From Streptomyces sp. NRRL F-6676 (GTDB taxonomy: Bacteria > Actinomycetota > Actinomycetes > Streptomycetales > Streptomycetaceae), in NCBI RefSeq assembly GCF_000725625.1, contig NZ_JOHS01000040.1, positions 1-64,000 of the forward strand: 64,000 nucleotides of DNA, written 5' to 3'. Shown here one piece after another: positions 41,957 to 51,195 of the stretch. The notes beneath the pieces are model-generated. The model had not been told where the DNA came from, did no database searches, and saw only the letters and a list, made by a program, of their open reading frames with translations. How positions within the stretch are numbered: position 1 is the stretch's first letter; each line of letters begins with the position of its first letter. The position numbers and the translations under genes are program-made.

Positions 41957-42897
41957 CGGCCGCCCTCCTCACGGTTGCGCAGCAGCCACATCCGGGCGAG
42001 GGCGACGGCCGCGATGAGCACGAAGAAGATGATGGACATCGCGGAGGCGTAGCCCACGCGGTAGGTGGTGAAGCCCTGTTCGAGCGTGTACTGCACGAAG
42101 GTGCGGGTGGAGTTCTCCGGCCCCGGACCGAAGTCCTGCATGACGACGGCCTGGTCGAAGACCTGGAGCGAGGCGAGGATCTGGAGGGCGATGACGAGCC
42201 CGGTGATGTTGCGCAGCATCGGCAGGGTGATGTGCACCATGCGGTGCCAGGCGTTGGCCCCGTCCAGCTTGGCCGCCTCGTACAGGTGCGCGGGGATGCC
42301 CTGGAGGGCGGCGAGGTAGAGCAGGAAACTGAAGCCGACCGTCCACCACAGGGTGGTGATGACCACCGCGAGCAGTGCGTACGACTTGTCGGTCAGCCAC
42401 GGCGTGTCCAGGCCGAAGACGTAGTTGACCATCCCCGTACCGGGGTTGAACAGCCACTGCCACAGATTGCCGGCGACGGTGGACGGCAGCAGGAACGGCA
42501 GGAAGAAGCACAGCCGCCACAGCCACTTCCCGCGCTCGATGTGGTGGGCGAGCATCGCGAGGAGGAAGGCCAGGACCGTGATGCAGGGCACGACGAGCAG
42601 CGTGAAGTACGCGCTGTGCCCGAGGGAGTCCCACATCAGCGGGTCGTGCAGCGCCTCACGGTAGTTGTCGAGGCCGACGAAGCCCGGGGAGTCGCCGGAG
42701 ATGTTGGCGTCCGTGAAGCTGAGGTAGAGGCCGCGCAGCAGCGGCCAGACCACGAAGAGCGCGAACAGGAGCAGGAACGGGGCGACGAACCAGCCGCCGT
42801 GCTGGAAGCCCTGCTTGCGGCGGACGGTGGCGCTCCTGGCGGCGGCCCGTGTGCGGGCCGGGCGGCGGAGGACGGTCTCGGCGCTGGTCGTGCTCAT
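41953..42897 (-). CDS. Sugar ABC transporter permease (MalF type)
   Basis: 314 residues from ATG 42897, overlapping the binding-protein gene by four bases and its own downstream permease by four bases. An Arg-rich cytoplasmic head (about 35 residues) precedes six transmembrane helices (WFVAPFLLLFALFVVWPLL is the first). The EAA loop LYEAAKLDGANAWHRMVHITL is in two parts near 220-240. MalF-type member of the CUT1 pair. Confidence 0.94.
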   Translation of the reverse strand: MSTTSAETVLRRPARTRAAARSATVRRKQGFQHGGWFVAPFLLLFALFVVWPLLRGLYLSFTDANISGDSPGFVGLDNYREALHDPLMWDSLGHSAYFTLLVVPCITVLAFLLAMLAHHIERGKWLWRLCFFLPFLLPSTVAGNLWQWLFNPGTGMVNYVFGLDTPWLTDKSYALLAVVITTLWWTVGFSFLLYLAALQGIPAHLYEAAKLDGANAWHRMVHITLPMLRNITGLVIALQILASLQVFDQAVVMQDFGPGPENSTRTFVQYTLEQGFTTYRVGYASAMSIIFFVLIAAVALARMWLLRNREEGGR

Positions 42898-44252
42898 GCG
42901 GCGGCACCTCCCTGCGCGGCCGTGCGGCCGTCCATGGGGTTCTCGCTCGCGAGCAGCTCGGTGAGCATGCTCTTCATCCGGCCCGCCGCGACCTGCGGCT
43001 TCGCGGAGCCCATCGTCGAGGAGACGACGATCGGGCCGACGCGCTGGGCGAGGATGCCGGTGGACCCGGCGAACCACACCTTCGGCTCGGTGGCCTGGTG
43101 GTTCATGGCGGAGACGTACTCGTTCTGCGGCTGGAGCTTCCGGTACGCGGCCGTGGACAGGGTCGGCGTGTACGCCGGGATGTGCCCGCCGGCCGCCCAT
43201 TGCAGGGCGTGCTTGACGACGTAGGCGGCGAGCCGGTGCGCGCCGTCGTTGGCGGCGCCGCCGCGGCCGGACTGGTGCGGCAGGACGAAGGAGTGCGACT
43301 CGGCGTGGGTGGCCTTCTTGCCGAAGACGGGCGGCAGCGGGGTGGCGCCGTACTCGACCTTCGCGGTGTCGAAGACCGGCACCGACCAGTTGCCCTCCCA
43401 GCAGAACGGGGCGCCGTTGACGAACTGTTCGGCGCCGGCGCCGCCCGCGAAGGCGGGGTTGGCGTAGCCGTCGGTGATGTGCCGACGCAGGAACTCCAGG
43501 ACCTCGGTGGCCTTGTCGGGGTCGAAGGTGACCTCGGTCCTGGCGTCGTTGAACCAGGTGCCGCCGAGCTGCGTGTAGAAGGCGACGAAGAACCACCACT
43601 GGAAGTTCTGGTCGTTGACCCACAGCCCGATGGTCTGGAGCCCCTTCTTGGTGGCCTTCTTGGCCTTCTTCAGCACATCGAACCACTCGTCGACGGAGGT
43701 GACCGGCACGATGCGGCCGTCGTCGCCGAGCAGTCCCGCCTTCTTCAGCACGTCCTTGCGGTAGAAGCAGAGCTGTACGTGGATGTCGAGCGGGAGGGCG
43801 TAGAGGGTGCCGTCGATGACGGCGCGCTTCCACAGCTCGGGGTTGAAGTCCTCCTCCCGTACGCCGTACTTCGCGAGCAGGTCGAGGTCCCAGGGGTCCA
43901 GGAGGCGGCCGGGCGAGAAGCCGGTGACGCGGCCGAGGTGCATCACGCCGAGGTCCGGGGCGCGGTTGCCGGCCGCGGCCATGGCGAGCTTGGTGTAGAA
44001 GGGGCTGCCCCACTGGAGGGTGGAGTCCTTGACGTCGATGTCCGGGTTGTCCTTACGGAACGAGTCCAGCATCGCGATCATGTTGTAGCCGTCGCCGCCG
44101 CTGAAGAGGTTCCAGTAGCGGACGCGGGTGCTCGCGTCGGAGGCGAGCGCGTCGGCGCCCGTGCCGAGGGCGGCGAAGCCGAAGCTGCCGGCGACGGCGA
44201 GACCGCCGGCGCCGGCCAGTAGTTGCCTGCGGTTCAGGCCAGGTCGTCCCAT
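42894..44252 (-). CDS. Sugar-binding protein of CUT1 ABC transporter (Tat-exported)
   Basis: 452 residues from ATG 44252. The N-terminus NRRQLLAGAGGLAVAGSFGF is a twin-arginine signal (RR at 8-9), followed by a cleavable hydrophobic stretch. No lipobox Cys is visible, unlike most Streptomyces sugar-binding proteins. The mature part has the two-lobe PBP fold (YWNLFSGGDGYNMIAMLDSF, LYALPLDIHVQLCFYRKDVL, AFYTQLGGTWFNDARTEV). It should capture oligosaccharides outside the cell, arabino-oligosaccharides by gene context. It is first in the operon (with permease, permease, arabinofuranosidase). Confidence 0.9.
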   Translation of the reverse strand: MGRPGLNRRQLLAGAGGLAVAGSFGFAALGTGADALASDASTRVRYWNLFSGGDGYNMIAMLDSFRKDNPDIDVKDSTLQWGSPFYTKLAMAAAGNRAPDLGVMHLGRVTGFSPGRLLDPWDLDLLAKYGVREEDFNPELWKRAVIDGTLYALPLDIHVQLCFYRKDVLKKAGLLGDDGRIVPVTSVDEWFDVLKKAKKATKKGLQTIGLWVNDQNFQWWFFVAFYTQLGGTWFNDARTEVTFDPDKATEVLEFLRRHITDGYANPAFAGGAGAEQFVNGAPFCWEGNWSVPVFDTAKVEYGATPLPPVFGKKATHAESHSFVLPHQSGRGGAANDGAHRLAAYVVKHALQWAAGGHIPAYTPTLSTAAYRKLQPQNEYVSAMNHQATEPKVWFAGSTGILAQRVGPIVVSSTMGSAKPQVAAGRMKSMLTELLASENPMDGRTAAQGGAAA

Positions 44253-44576
44253 TGCCCTGCCCTTGCTTGTCCGTCGCGCTGCGCGCGGGGTGGATGCGTG
44301 CGGGTACGTGCGTGCGGGGGGCATGTTCCATATCTCGAACGTCGCACGGAACTTCGAACGGGACCGTAGAATCGAAGCGGTGGCGAGTCAATGGGTTACG
44401 CAGGAACAGGGCGAACCTGTGGGTGGGCTGAATGCGAGCCGGCTGATCGACATCGACCAGCGACCAAGGCGGCGGTGTCGCCTGTCACCGCCGCCTGCCC
44501 ATGGGCTCCGTATGCACGAGGCCATGGCGTGCGCGGGGCGGGAACGCACACGCGTCCGTGGTCATCGGCCGGCACA
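44253..44576. other. Operon leader/regulatory gap, no gene found
   Basis: 324 bases between the sugar-binding-protein gene and the end of the LysR gene. Apart from the operator-like palindrome at 44325-44340 and a nearby second partial site (GGAACTTCGAAC at 44348-44359), nothing else could be supported. Confidence 0.6.
44325..44340. promoter_or_regulatory. Operator-like palindrome upstream of the arabinoside ABC operon
   Basis: GTTCCATATCTCGAAC matches its own complement at 12 of 16 positions with GTTC/GAAC arms. It lies 73 bases before the ATG of the binding-protein gene. A similar TGTTCGAAATCTCAACA stands ahead of the iclR gene. A sugar repressor site is likely. Confidence 0.5.
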
Positions 44577-45491
44577 TCATGCCGGATCCTCGGCGGGAAT
44601 CGTCGACCGGATGAGGCTTCGCAACCATCGGGTGGGTCGGTCGGTGTCGAGGCGTTGGTGCCATTGGATTCCGATGTTGAGCACTGGCAATGCGACGGGA
44701 AGTCGTAGCTGACGGAGTGGCAGACCTCTCGCGATGAGGTGGGTCGCGAGGAGTTGGGGCATGGGGACGATGAGGTCGTCTTCCAGGGCGAGGAGTGCGG
44801 CGGCGGTCATGGAGGGGGCGCTTGCCACGACCTGCCGTTGGTGGCCCGTCTCGTTGAGGGCTGCGTCGATGGGGCCGCGTGTGCGGCCACGGCGAGACGC
44901 TGTGACGTGCGGATAAGCGCAGAGATCCTTGACTGTCAGCGCTGAGAGGCGGGCGAGCGGCGAGTGGGCGGCGAACACGGCGACGTATTCGTCCTGGTAG
45001 AGGTGCTCGGTCCGTAGGTCGGCGACGACGGGGTCCGGCACTCCGATGTCGAGGTCGATCGTTCCGTCGCGGAGTGCCTCGGGACTCTCGCTGCCTTCCG
45101 CGACGAGCCGGACGGTGATGCCCGGAGCTTCGCGTCGGGCTCGGGTGAGGATCGCGGGGGCCAGGACGGGGACGAGTGCGTCGTTGATGCGGATGGTGAA
45201 GGCACGTCGCCAGTTGGCGGGGTCGCTTCCTTGGCTGTCGAGTCCGAGCTGGGCGGCTTCTTCGAGGAGCCTGCGCACCGTGTGTGCGGAGCGTTGGGCG
45301 AAGGGGGTGGGGGTGAGGCCCCGGCCGGCGCGGACCATGATCTCGTCGCCCATGGCGTGGCGCAGCCTGGCCAGAGCGCGGCTGGTCGCGGGGACGGAGA
45401 GGTGCAGGAGTTCCGAGGCGTCGGTCACGCTCCCGGTCTGCATGAGGGCGTCGAACACGCGGAGCAGGTTCAGGTCGAGGTTGTCATCCAT
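44577..45491 (-). CDS. LysR-family transcriptional regulator
   Basis: 304 residues from ATG 45491, with AGAGGA 10 bases upstream; a longer frame start is not needed. Winged helix at about 5-60: LNLLRVFDALMQTGSVTDASELLHLSVPATSRALARLR in two parts. Effector domain with VRLVAEGSESPEALRDGTIDLDIGVPD, of the type seen in NodD/NahR-like members. It is divergent from the MFS exporter and probably regulates the MFS-SDR unit; operator candidates lie at 45600-45630 and 45669-45691. Confidence 0.92.
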   Translation of the reverse strand: MDDNLDLNLLRVFDALMQTGSVTDASELLHLSVPATSRALARLRHAMGDEIMVRAGRGLTPTPFAQRSAHTVRRLLEEAAQLGLDSQGSDPANWRRAFTIRINDALVPVLAPAILTRARREAPGITVRLVAEGSESPEALRDGTIDLDIGVPDPVVADLRTEHLYQDEYVAVFAAHSPLARLSALTVKDLCAYPHVTASRRGRTRGPIDAALNETGHQRQVVASAPSMTAAALLALEDDLIVPMPQLLATHLIARGLPLRQLRLPVALPVLNIGIQWHQRLDTDRPTRWLRSLIRSTIPAEDPA

Positions 45492-45599
45492 GGGCGGGGG
45501 TCCTCTCGCTCTTCTACCGGCCGGTCGGCTCATCAGTGACGTGCAGCGGCCCACGTGCGGGACTGAACCGCGTGTGAGGGGGCCACGCCTCGCCCACTC

Positions 45600-45630
45600 T
45601 TGCACAAGACGCAATTCCCGTATGCACAAG
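45600..45630. promoter_or_regulatory. LysR-type box and repeated TGCACAAG
   Basis: TTGCACAAGACGCAA (45600-45614) has TTGC/GCAA arms. The octamer TGCACAAG recurs at 45601-45608 and 45623-45630, 22 bases or two helical turns apart. Such phased sites in a divergent LysR spacer are usual for LysR tetramer binding. Confidence 0.5.
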
Positions 45631-45668
45631 TTGCAGTAGACATCATGTGTCGTGCTGGGTTGACTTCA

Positions 45669-45691
45669 GAGGGAGCGAAGTTCGCTCCCTC
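45669..45691. promoter_or_regulatory. Perfect 23-bp palindrome ahead of the MFS gene
   Basis: GAGGGAGCGAA (45669-45679), a single central G and TTCGCTCCCTC (45681-45691) form a perfect palindrome. It ends 17 bases before ATG 45709, directly over the start region of the transcript. It could be an operator or an mRNA hairpin. Confidence 0.55.
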
Positions 45692-45708
45692 GAGTTCCGG
45701 GAGTTGTG

Positions 45709-47274
45709 ATGTCTTCAGTCGCGGCCGTGTCCGTGGGCCGGCAGCGGGCGGTGCTCGCGGCGATGTGCGCGGCGAGCGTGCTCGTTGTCGGGTTCGTGGC
45801 CTCGATCAACCTCGCTGTGCCGATGCTCGCCGCCAGCGACCTGCATCCCACGGCGGCGCAGCTGCTGTGGATCATCGACGCGTACGTGGTGTTCTTCGCG
45901 TGTCTGGTGATCCCGGCGGGCGCCGCGGGTGACCGGTTCGGTCGCAAGGGCGTCCTGATGGCCGGCTTCGGCGTCTTCGCCGTTGGCGCGGTGTTGTCGT
46001 CGGCGGCCCCGTCGGTGGCGGTGATGCTGGCGGGCCGCGCGACCACCGGAGTCGGTGCGGCGCTGGTGCTGCCGAACACCCTCGCCGTGCTGCTGCACAC
46101 CATCCCGCCGGCCCGCCGGCGCGCCGCTGTGACGACATGGGCGACCATGGGCGGCATCGGCGGTGCGCTCGGCAACGTCGGCGGCGGCCTCGCGCTGTCG
46201 TCGGGTTCCTGGCGGCTGCTGTTCGATGTCGTCGCGCCGGCGGCGGTCGTCCTCCTCGTGCTGGTCGCTGTCATCGTTCCCCGAAGCGCCAGGTCGGACG
46301 CCCCCCTGGACCCGGTGGGCGCGGTGCTGCTGACCGCCGCGACCGTGACCCTCATGCTGGGCATCATCCAGGGGCCGGAGCAGGGCTGGGGCAGTGTCCT
46401 GGTGGTCGGAGCGTTCGTGGGTTCGGCGGTGCTGTGGGCGGTGTGGGTGATCGTGGGTCTGCGCACCCGTCACCCGCTGCTTGATCCGCGTCTGTGCAAG
46501 CTCCCGGCCCTGGTCGCCAGTTGCGTGGGCATGCTGCTGGCGTTCTTCGGGAACTTCGGCCTGTTCTACGTCAACGCATCCCTGCTGCAATACGTGCACG
46601 GGTTCTCCGTGCTGGCCACGGGGCTGGGGATCCTGCCGATGATCGTGCCGCTGCTGATCCTTCCGCGGTTCGTGCCCCGGTTCGTGGCCCGGTTCGGGAT
46701 CCCGGCAGTGCTCGCGTTCGCCTTCGCGGTGCTCAGCATCGGCATGTTCGCCCTGTCTCTGCACACCACCGGCAGCTACCTCGCCTATGCCCTCTGCCTG
46801 GTTGTGATCGGCGTCGGCATGGCGCCGGCCATGCCCGCCCTCACGGTGGAGATGACCGAGTCGCTCCCGGCCGCTCAGGCCGGAGTCGGAGGCGGGTTGC
46901 AGTCCGCCACGCGTGAACTCGGAAGCGCTCTCGGGGTTGCGGTGATCGGAACCATCATCACCCAGGCGTTCCGCACTCCCGGCGGAACCGCGCAGACCGT
47001 CTCCGAAGCCCTCGCCACCGACCCGGGCAGCCGCACGGCGATCATCGACTCCTACGCGAGCGCTGCCTCGCTCGGACTGGCCGTGACCAGCCTCCTCGTC
47101 CTCGCCGCAGGGATCGTCACCGTATCCCTGACGCTGTGGGCCGCCCGCCACCACCGACGCAACGCCCCCGCACCGACGACCGCCGCCCCCGCGCCCCAGG
47201 CGCCCGCCGGCACCACCGCGTCCGCGGCCACGGCGCCGGACTCCACCACCCATCAGAAGGAGAAGCACTCATGA
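45709..47274 (+). CDS. DHA2-type MFS exporter (EmrB/QacA family)
   Basis: 521 residues from ATG 45709 (a GTG directly before it is possible), with GGGAG about six bases upstream. About 14 predicted membrane helices, as in 14-TM drug:H+ antiporters. The MFS motif GDRFGRKGVLMAG is in the loop after helix 2 (about 75-88), and motif C-like GVGAALVLPNTLAVL follows near 115. The C-terminal 35 residues are a soluble Pro/Ala/Thr tail. Likely exports a toxic compound; the substrate is not known. Coupled to the following SDR by ATGA. Confidence 0.93.
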   Translation: MSSVAAVSVGRQRAVLAAMCAASVLVVGFVASINLAVPMLAASDLHPTAAQLLWIIDAYVVFFACLVIPAGAAGDRFGRKGVLMAGFGVFAVGAVLSSAAPSVAVMLAGRATTGVGAALVLPNTLAVLLHTIPPARRRAAVTTWATMGGIGGALGNVGGGLALSSGSWRLLFDVVAPAAVVLLVLVAVIVPRSARSDAPLDPVGAVLLTAATVTLMLGIIQGPEQGWGSVLVVGAFVGSAVLWAVWVIVGLRTRHPLLDPRLCKLPALVASCVGMLLAFFGNFGLFYVNASLLQYVHGFSVLATGLGILPMIVPLLILPRFVPRFVARFGIPAVLAFAFAVLSIGMFALSLHTTGSYLAYALCLVVIGVGMAPAMPALTVEMTESLPAAQAGVGGGLQSATRELGSALGVAVIGTIITQAFRTPGGTAQTVSEALATDPGSRTAIIDSYASAASLGLAVTSLLVLAAGIVTVSLTLWAARHHRRNAPAPTTAAPAPQAPAGTTASAATAPDSTTHQKEKHS

Positions 47275-48029
47275 CCCGCATCGCGCTGATCACCGGAGGC
47301 AACCGCGGCCTGGGCCGCGCCGGCGCCGAAGCTCTCGCCGCTGACGGCACCGACGTCATCCTCACCTACCGCTCTCACCCGGAAGAGGCGGATGCCGTCG
47401 TGGCGCTGCTCCGCGGACAGGGCCGCAAGGCCGCCGCGATCCACCTCGACACCAGCCGCCACCAGACCTTCGACGGGTTCCGCGAACACCTCACCGGCGA
47501 ACTGCGGAGCACGTGGGGCCGTACCGACTTCGACATCCTCATCAGCAACGCCGGCTTCGACGGGAAGACGCCCTTCGGGCAGACCGACGCCCGCACGATG
47601 GACTCCCTCTACGACGTCCACGTCAAGGGCCCGATCCTGCTCACCGAGACCCTCGCCCCGCTGATCCGCGACGGGGGCCGGATCGTATTCCTCTCCACCG
47701 GCCTGACCCGCTACGTCGCCAACCCCGTCTATTCGGTCTACGCCTCCATGAAGGGCGCGATCGAGGTGTACACGAAGTATGCGGCCAAGGCGCTGGGCGC
47801 CCGCCGCATCACCGTCAACGCCGTCGCTCCCGGCGCCACCGCCACCGACTTCGGCGGCGGGATGATCCGCGACGACGACGACTACCGCGCCATGCTGCTG
47901 CGCAACCACGCCGCCGGCCGGGTCGGAGAGCCCTCCGACGTCGGCGGCGCCCTCCTCGCCGTCACCAGCGAGTCCGCGGGATGGATCACCGCGCAGCGCA
48001 TCGAAGCCTCCGGAGGCCAGAGCCTCTGA
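47271..48029 (+). CDS. SDR-family oxidoreductase
   Basis: 252 residues from ATG 47271, four-base overlap with the MFS gene. NAD(P) motif TGGNRGLG at 8-15, SNAG near 94, catalytic Ser in FLSTGLTRYVA near 140 and YASMK near 157. A conversion of the compound that the MFS protein exports, or of a toxic carbonyl, is a natural guess from the coupling, but the reaction is unknown. Confidence 0.92.
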   Translation: MTRIALITGGNRGLGRAGAEALAADGTDVILTYRSHPEEADAVVALLRGQGRKAAAIHLDTSRHQTFDGFREHLTGELRSTWGRTDFDILISNAGFDGKTPFGQTDARTMDSLYDVHVKGPILLTETLAPLIRDGGRIVFLSTGLTRYVANPVYSVYASMKGAIEVYTKYAAKALGARRITVNAVAPGATATDFGGGMIRDDDDYRAMLLRNHAAGRVGEPSDVGGALLAVTSESAGWITAQRIEASGGQSL

Positions 48030-48265
48030 CCGTCCCGGACTTCGGCCGGAATCGGGCCCATGCCGGGCATGGACTCGATGATCTCGGCGCGGTCATCGGT
48101 ACGGAAGGTCTCGCGGATACCCCCACCAGCGATGACCGCAGTTCTCCCTCAGTGGTCGGAGCATCCCTGAGGACCGGGCGGCCATTGCTCGTGAGCCGTC
48201 AACGGCAAACACCCATCAGCCACACCCGGTCCTCCCGGGCCGCCAACCATTCTTGGGGAACACCC

Positions 48266-49408
48266 ATGACCACCCCCGGCACCACCCGCCGCAGTCGGCG
48301 ACATCGGCGCCTCGCCGTATCCGGCACCATCGTGCTCGCCCTCGGCCTGCCCGCCTGCACCGCTCCGGAGGACGACACCAGCATGAGCCCGCGCCCTGTC
48401 ACTCCCGCCGGCGCGCCTGCGACCACGCACACCGGCACTGCCGCACCCGCGGCCGCATTCGACTATGCCGAACTACTCCGACTGGCAGAGGCATTCCGCG
48501 ACTCCCTCAACGAGGAGCAGCGCGCCGACCTGCAACAGGACTACACCTTCGAGAACGCATCCCGCTGGCACACCTATCCCCAGTGGTACCTCGGCGAACG
48601 CGGACGCCTCGGCGTCGACCTGCGTACCCTGAGTGACGGACAGTGGGACGCCCTCAACGCCCTCCTTGCCGCCGCCACCGGCACTGGCACCAGCAACGGG
48701 TACGAGCAGATCCAGCAGCACCTGATCGCCGACGACTACCTCAACTCCATCGGCGCCGGCGACGGCTACGGGCGAGGCGACTTCCGCGTCGCCTTCCTCG
48801 GCACCCCCTCCGAGACCGGTCGGTGGCAGTTGCAGTTCGGCGGACACCACCTCGCCGTGAACAACACCTACGAAAACGGTGCCGTCGCCGGCGTGACACC
48901 TTCCTTCCGAGGCATGGAGCCCCCGGAATTCACGTATCGGGGAGTCGACTACCGTCCAGAAGGACACGAGTGGGACACCTTCGTCGCCCTCCTCGGCTCG
49001 CTGAGCGACGACCAGCTCGGCACCGCCCGTCTCGACGAGACCTTCCGGGACCTGCGCCTCGCACCCGGCACCGACTGGGACTTCCCCGACACCCCGCGAG
49101 GCGTGCCGGTGTCGTCACTGGATGAGCAGCAGAGGCCGCTCGTCATCGAAGCGATCGAGAACTACGTCCGCGACGTCGATGACGCCACCGCGCAGACCTA
49201 CCTCGATCGGTACATCTCCCAACTCGGCGACACCTACGTCAGCTACTCCGGTGACCCCGGCCTCACCCACGCCGGCGACTACATCCGCATCGACGGCCCC
49301 ACCCTCTGGCTCGAGCTCGTCATGGACACCCCCTACACCAGCGACGGCCCCCACCCCCACGCCGTCTGGCGCGACAAGAACGACGACTACGGCGGCACCC
49401 GACGCTGA
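48266..49408 (+). CDS. DUF3500 lipoprotein
   Basis: 380 residues from ATG 48266, with GGGGAA upstream. The N-terminus is Arg-rich, then hydrophobic with lipobox LPAC (Cys31), so it is exported and lipid-anchored. The remainder is DUF3500-like: RWHTYPQWYLGERGRLGVDL, QLQFGGHHLAVNNTY near 190 with a His-His pair, YRPEGHEWDTFVALLGSL and GDYIRIDGPTLWLEL near the end. Metal binding by the His residues is possible, but no activity is established for the family. Confidence 0.85.
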   Translation: MTTPGTTRRSRRHRRLAVSGTIVLALGLPACTAPEDDTSMSPRPVTPAGAPATTHTGTAAPAAAFDYAELLRLAEAFRDSLNEEQRADLQQDYTFENASRWHTYPQWYLGERGRLGVDLRTLSDGQWDALNALLAAATGTGTSNGYEQIQQHLIADDYLNSIGAGDGYGRGDFRVAFLGTPSETGRWQLQFGGHHLAVNNTYENGAVAGVTPSFRGMEPPEFTYRGVDYRPEGHEWDTFVALLGSLSDDQLGTARLDETFRDLRLAPGTDWDFPDTPRGVPVSSLDEQQRPLVIEAIENYVRDVDDATAQTYLDRYISQLGDTYVSYSGDPGLTHAGDYIRIDGPTLWLELVMDTPYTSDGPHPHAVWRDKNDDYGGTRR

Positions 49409-49418
49409 CCTCGCGCTG

Positions 49419-50042
49419 TCACGGGGTTGGCTGAGGGGAACGCGGCTGATCGTTCGAGGCCGATCTGGCGGCCTGCTCGATCTTCGCGCAGTAGGCCTCG
49501 CGGGCTTCCTGGTCGATCCGTATCTCGTGCTCGGGCCGCATTCCGGTCCGGCCGTCGACGTCCTCGCGCAGGATGTCGGCGTGCCCGGCGTGCCGGTTGG
49601 TCTCGCCGAGGACATGGACCAGGACGGCGAACAGGTTCGTGTGGACATGAGGCTCTGGCCACCACGGCACGTTGCCGGGGGCGTCGAGGGGAAGCTCCTT
49701 GATCGTCGCGTCCGAGTGTTCCCACGTACGCCGGTAGAACTCGATGATCTGATCGCGGGTCTCGTTCTCGGTCGCCCATCGATCGCTGTCGTCGGAGTCC
49801 TGCCACCGGGGCAGCGGTTCCGGGGAAGGGCGGTCGAAGACCTCACCGAAATACCTGGCCTCGACGGTGGCCACGTGTTTGACCAGGCCGAGGAGGTTGG
49901 TCCCGGTCGCCGTCAACGGTCGACGAGCGTCGTATTCGGACAAGCCGTCGAGTTTCCAGAGCAGCGCCTCGCGGTCCCGCCGCAGCCTCTCGTGCAGGCT
50001 GTCCTTCGCGAACTCATCGATCACGCGGCATGAGCCTGCCAT
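49419..50042 (-). CDS. DinB-like (DUF664) protein
   Basis: 207 residues from ATG 50042 (GTG at codon 7 is an alternative start). It has the four-helix DinB/YfiT fold: LRRDREALLWKLDGLSEYDAR, GLVKHVATVEARYFGEVF and VHVLGETNRHAGHADILRE. His residues in VKHV and in RHAGHAD fit the metal-binding triad of the family. Members include thiol-dependent transferases (bacillithiol/mycothiol S-transferases). The reaction here is not known. It stands alone and ends ten bases from the DUF3500 gene, convergent. Confidence 0.85.
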   Translation of the reverse strand: MAGSCRVIDEFAKDSLHERLRRDREALLWKLDGLSEYDARRPLTATGTNLLGLVKHVATVEARYFGEVFDRPSPEPLPRWQDSDDSDRWATENETRDQIIEFYRRTWEHSDATIKELPLDAPGNVPWWPEPHVHTNLFAVLVHVLGETNRHAGHADILREDVDGRTGMRPEHEIRIDQEAREAYCAKIEQAARSASNDQPRSPQPTP

Positions 50043-50337
50043 GGCCGACTCGCGGCCTCAAGACCCGCGTCACTTCGCCGTCAGGGTCGCCCAGCGAGAA
50101 ACGCACGCGACATCCTGCGTCGATCCGTTGTGGACTCCTCGACGGAAGTGAGCACCGAACCGGATGGCTGCCGCTTCCTGGGCGCTGCGAGGTGCGAGGG
50201 CAGCAACGTACGGACCCCCGCCCCGGCGCTCCCGTCCGGGACGGAGCCACGCCCCCAACTGCGAGAGAATCGACCGCAGTCGGGGGCGTTGCCGTGTCCG
50301 TCGGGACGGGAGGGGCGGCGGGGTGAGGGCAGAGGCG
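50043..50337. other. Spacer with no supportable gene
   Basis: 295 bases between the DinB-like gene start and the lactonase stop. An antisense frame ending VACVSRWATLTAK (stop near 50073) looks like a remnant but has no start or known motif. No structure of note was found. Confidence 0.5.
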
Positions 50338-51195
50338 TCAGCCCGCGAACGGGGGCTGGGGGGTGCCCTTGCCCGCGCCGGGCAGGACCATCAGGGAGCC
50401 GGCCAAGGGGGGCGCGGGGGACAGGCCCACCCGTGCCGTCGTGATGTACAGGTCCGTCAGGTCGGGGCCGCCGAAGGCGCACGCCGTGACGCGGGGGACC
50501 GGGAGCGGGACCACCCGGTCCAGGGCGCCCGCCGGCGTGTACCGCCGCACCGCCGACCCGTCCCACAGTGCCACCCACACACACCCGTCCGCGTCCACCG
50601 TCAGCCCGTCCGGATAGCCCGCGCCCTCCTCCACGGTCGCCAGCGGGCGGCGCCCCGAGGCCTGCCCTGTCGTCACGTCGTAGTCGAACACGTCGATACG
50701 GCGCGTCGGCGTGTCGATGTAGTACATGAGCCGCCCGTCCGGGCTCCACCCCGTGCCGTTGCTCACCGTCACGTCGTCGAGGACCACCTCGGCCGCCCCG
50801 TCCCCGGTGATCCGGGACAGCGTGCCGCCGCCCGTCGCCTCGTCGTACCGCATCGTGCCGGCCCACAGCGACCCGTCCGGCGCGACGGCGGCGTCGTTGC
50901 CGCGCCGCCCCGGCACCGGCTCGTGCCGAAGCCACCGGAAGCCGCCGTCGTCGTCGACCAGCCCGATCCCGTCGCGCAGGTTGAGGACGAGACCGCCCCC
51001 GGCGCGCGGCTTGACGGCGCCGACGTGCTGCTCGGTCGTGCGGACCGTACGGCGCCCGGAGACCGGATCGTAGGTGTGCACCCGGGAGCGCAGGATGTCG
51101 AGCCACAGCAGCCGCCCGGCCGCCGCGTCCCAGGTCGGGCCCTCGCCCAGTTCCGCCTCCGCCCGTACGGCGACTTCCACTGCGTACGTCGTCAT
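50338..51195 (-). CDS. SMP-30/gluconolactonase-family lactonase
   Basis: 285 residues from ATG 51195, four-base overlap with iclR (ATGA). It is a six-bladed beta-propeller: LGEGPTWDAAAGRLLWLDI at the start with the metal-binding Glu, RRGNDAAVAPDGSLWAGTMRYDE near 100 with the Asn ligand, SNGTGWSPDGRLMYYIDT near 145, and GYPDGLTVDADGCVWVALW near 195 with the Asp ligand. These enzymes open aldonolactones such as L-arabinono- or gluconolactone in sugar oxidation. Its coupling to an IclR regulator suggests induction by a sugar acid or lactone. Confidence 0.92.
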   Translation of the reverse strand: MTTYAVEVAVRAEAELGEGPTWDAAAGRLLWLDILRSRVHTYDPVSGRRTVRTTEQHVGAVKPRAGGGLVLNLRDGIGLVDDDGGFRWLRHEPVPGRRGNDAAVAPDGSLWAGTMRYDEATGGGTLSRITGDGAAEVVLDDVTVSNGTGWSPDGRLMYYIDTPTRRIDVFDYDVTTGQASGRRPLATVEEGAGYPDGLTVDADGCVWVALWDGSAVRRYTPAGALDRVVPLPVPRVTACAFGGPDLTDLYITTARVGLSPAPPLAGSLMVLPGAGKGTPQPPFAG

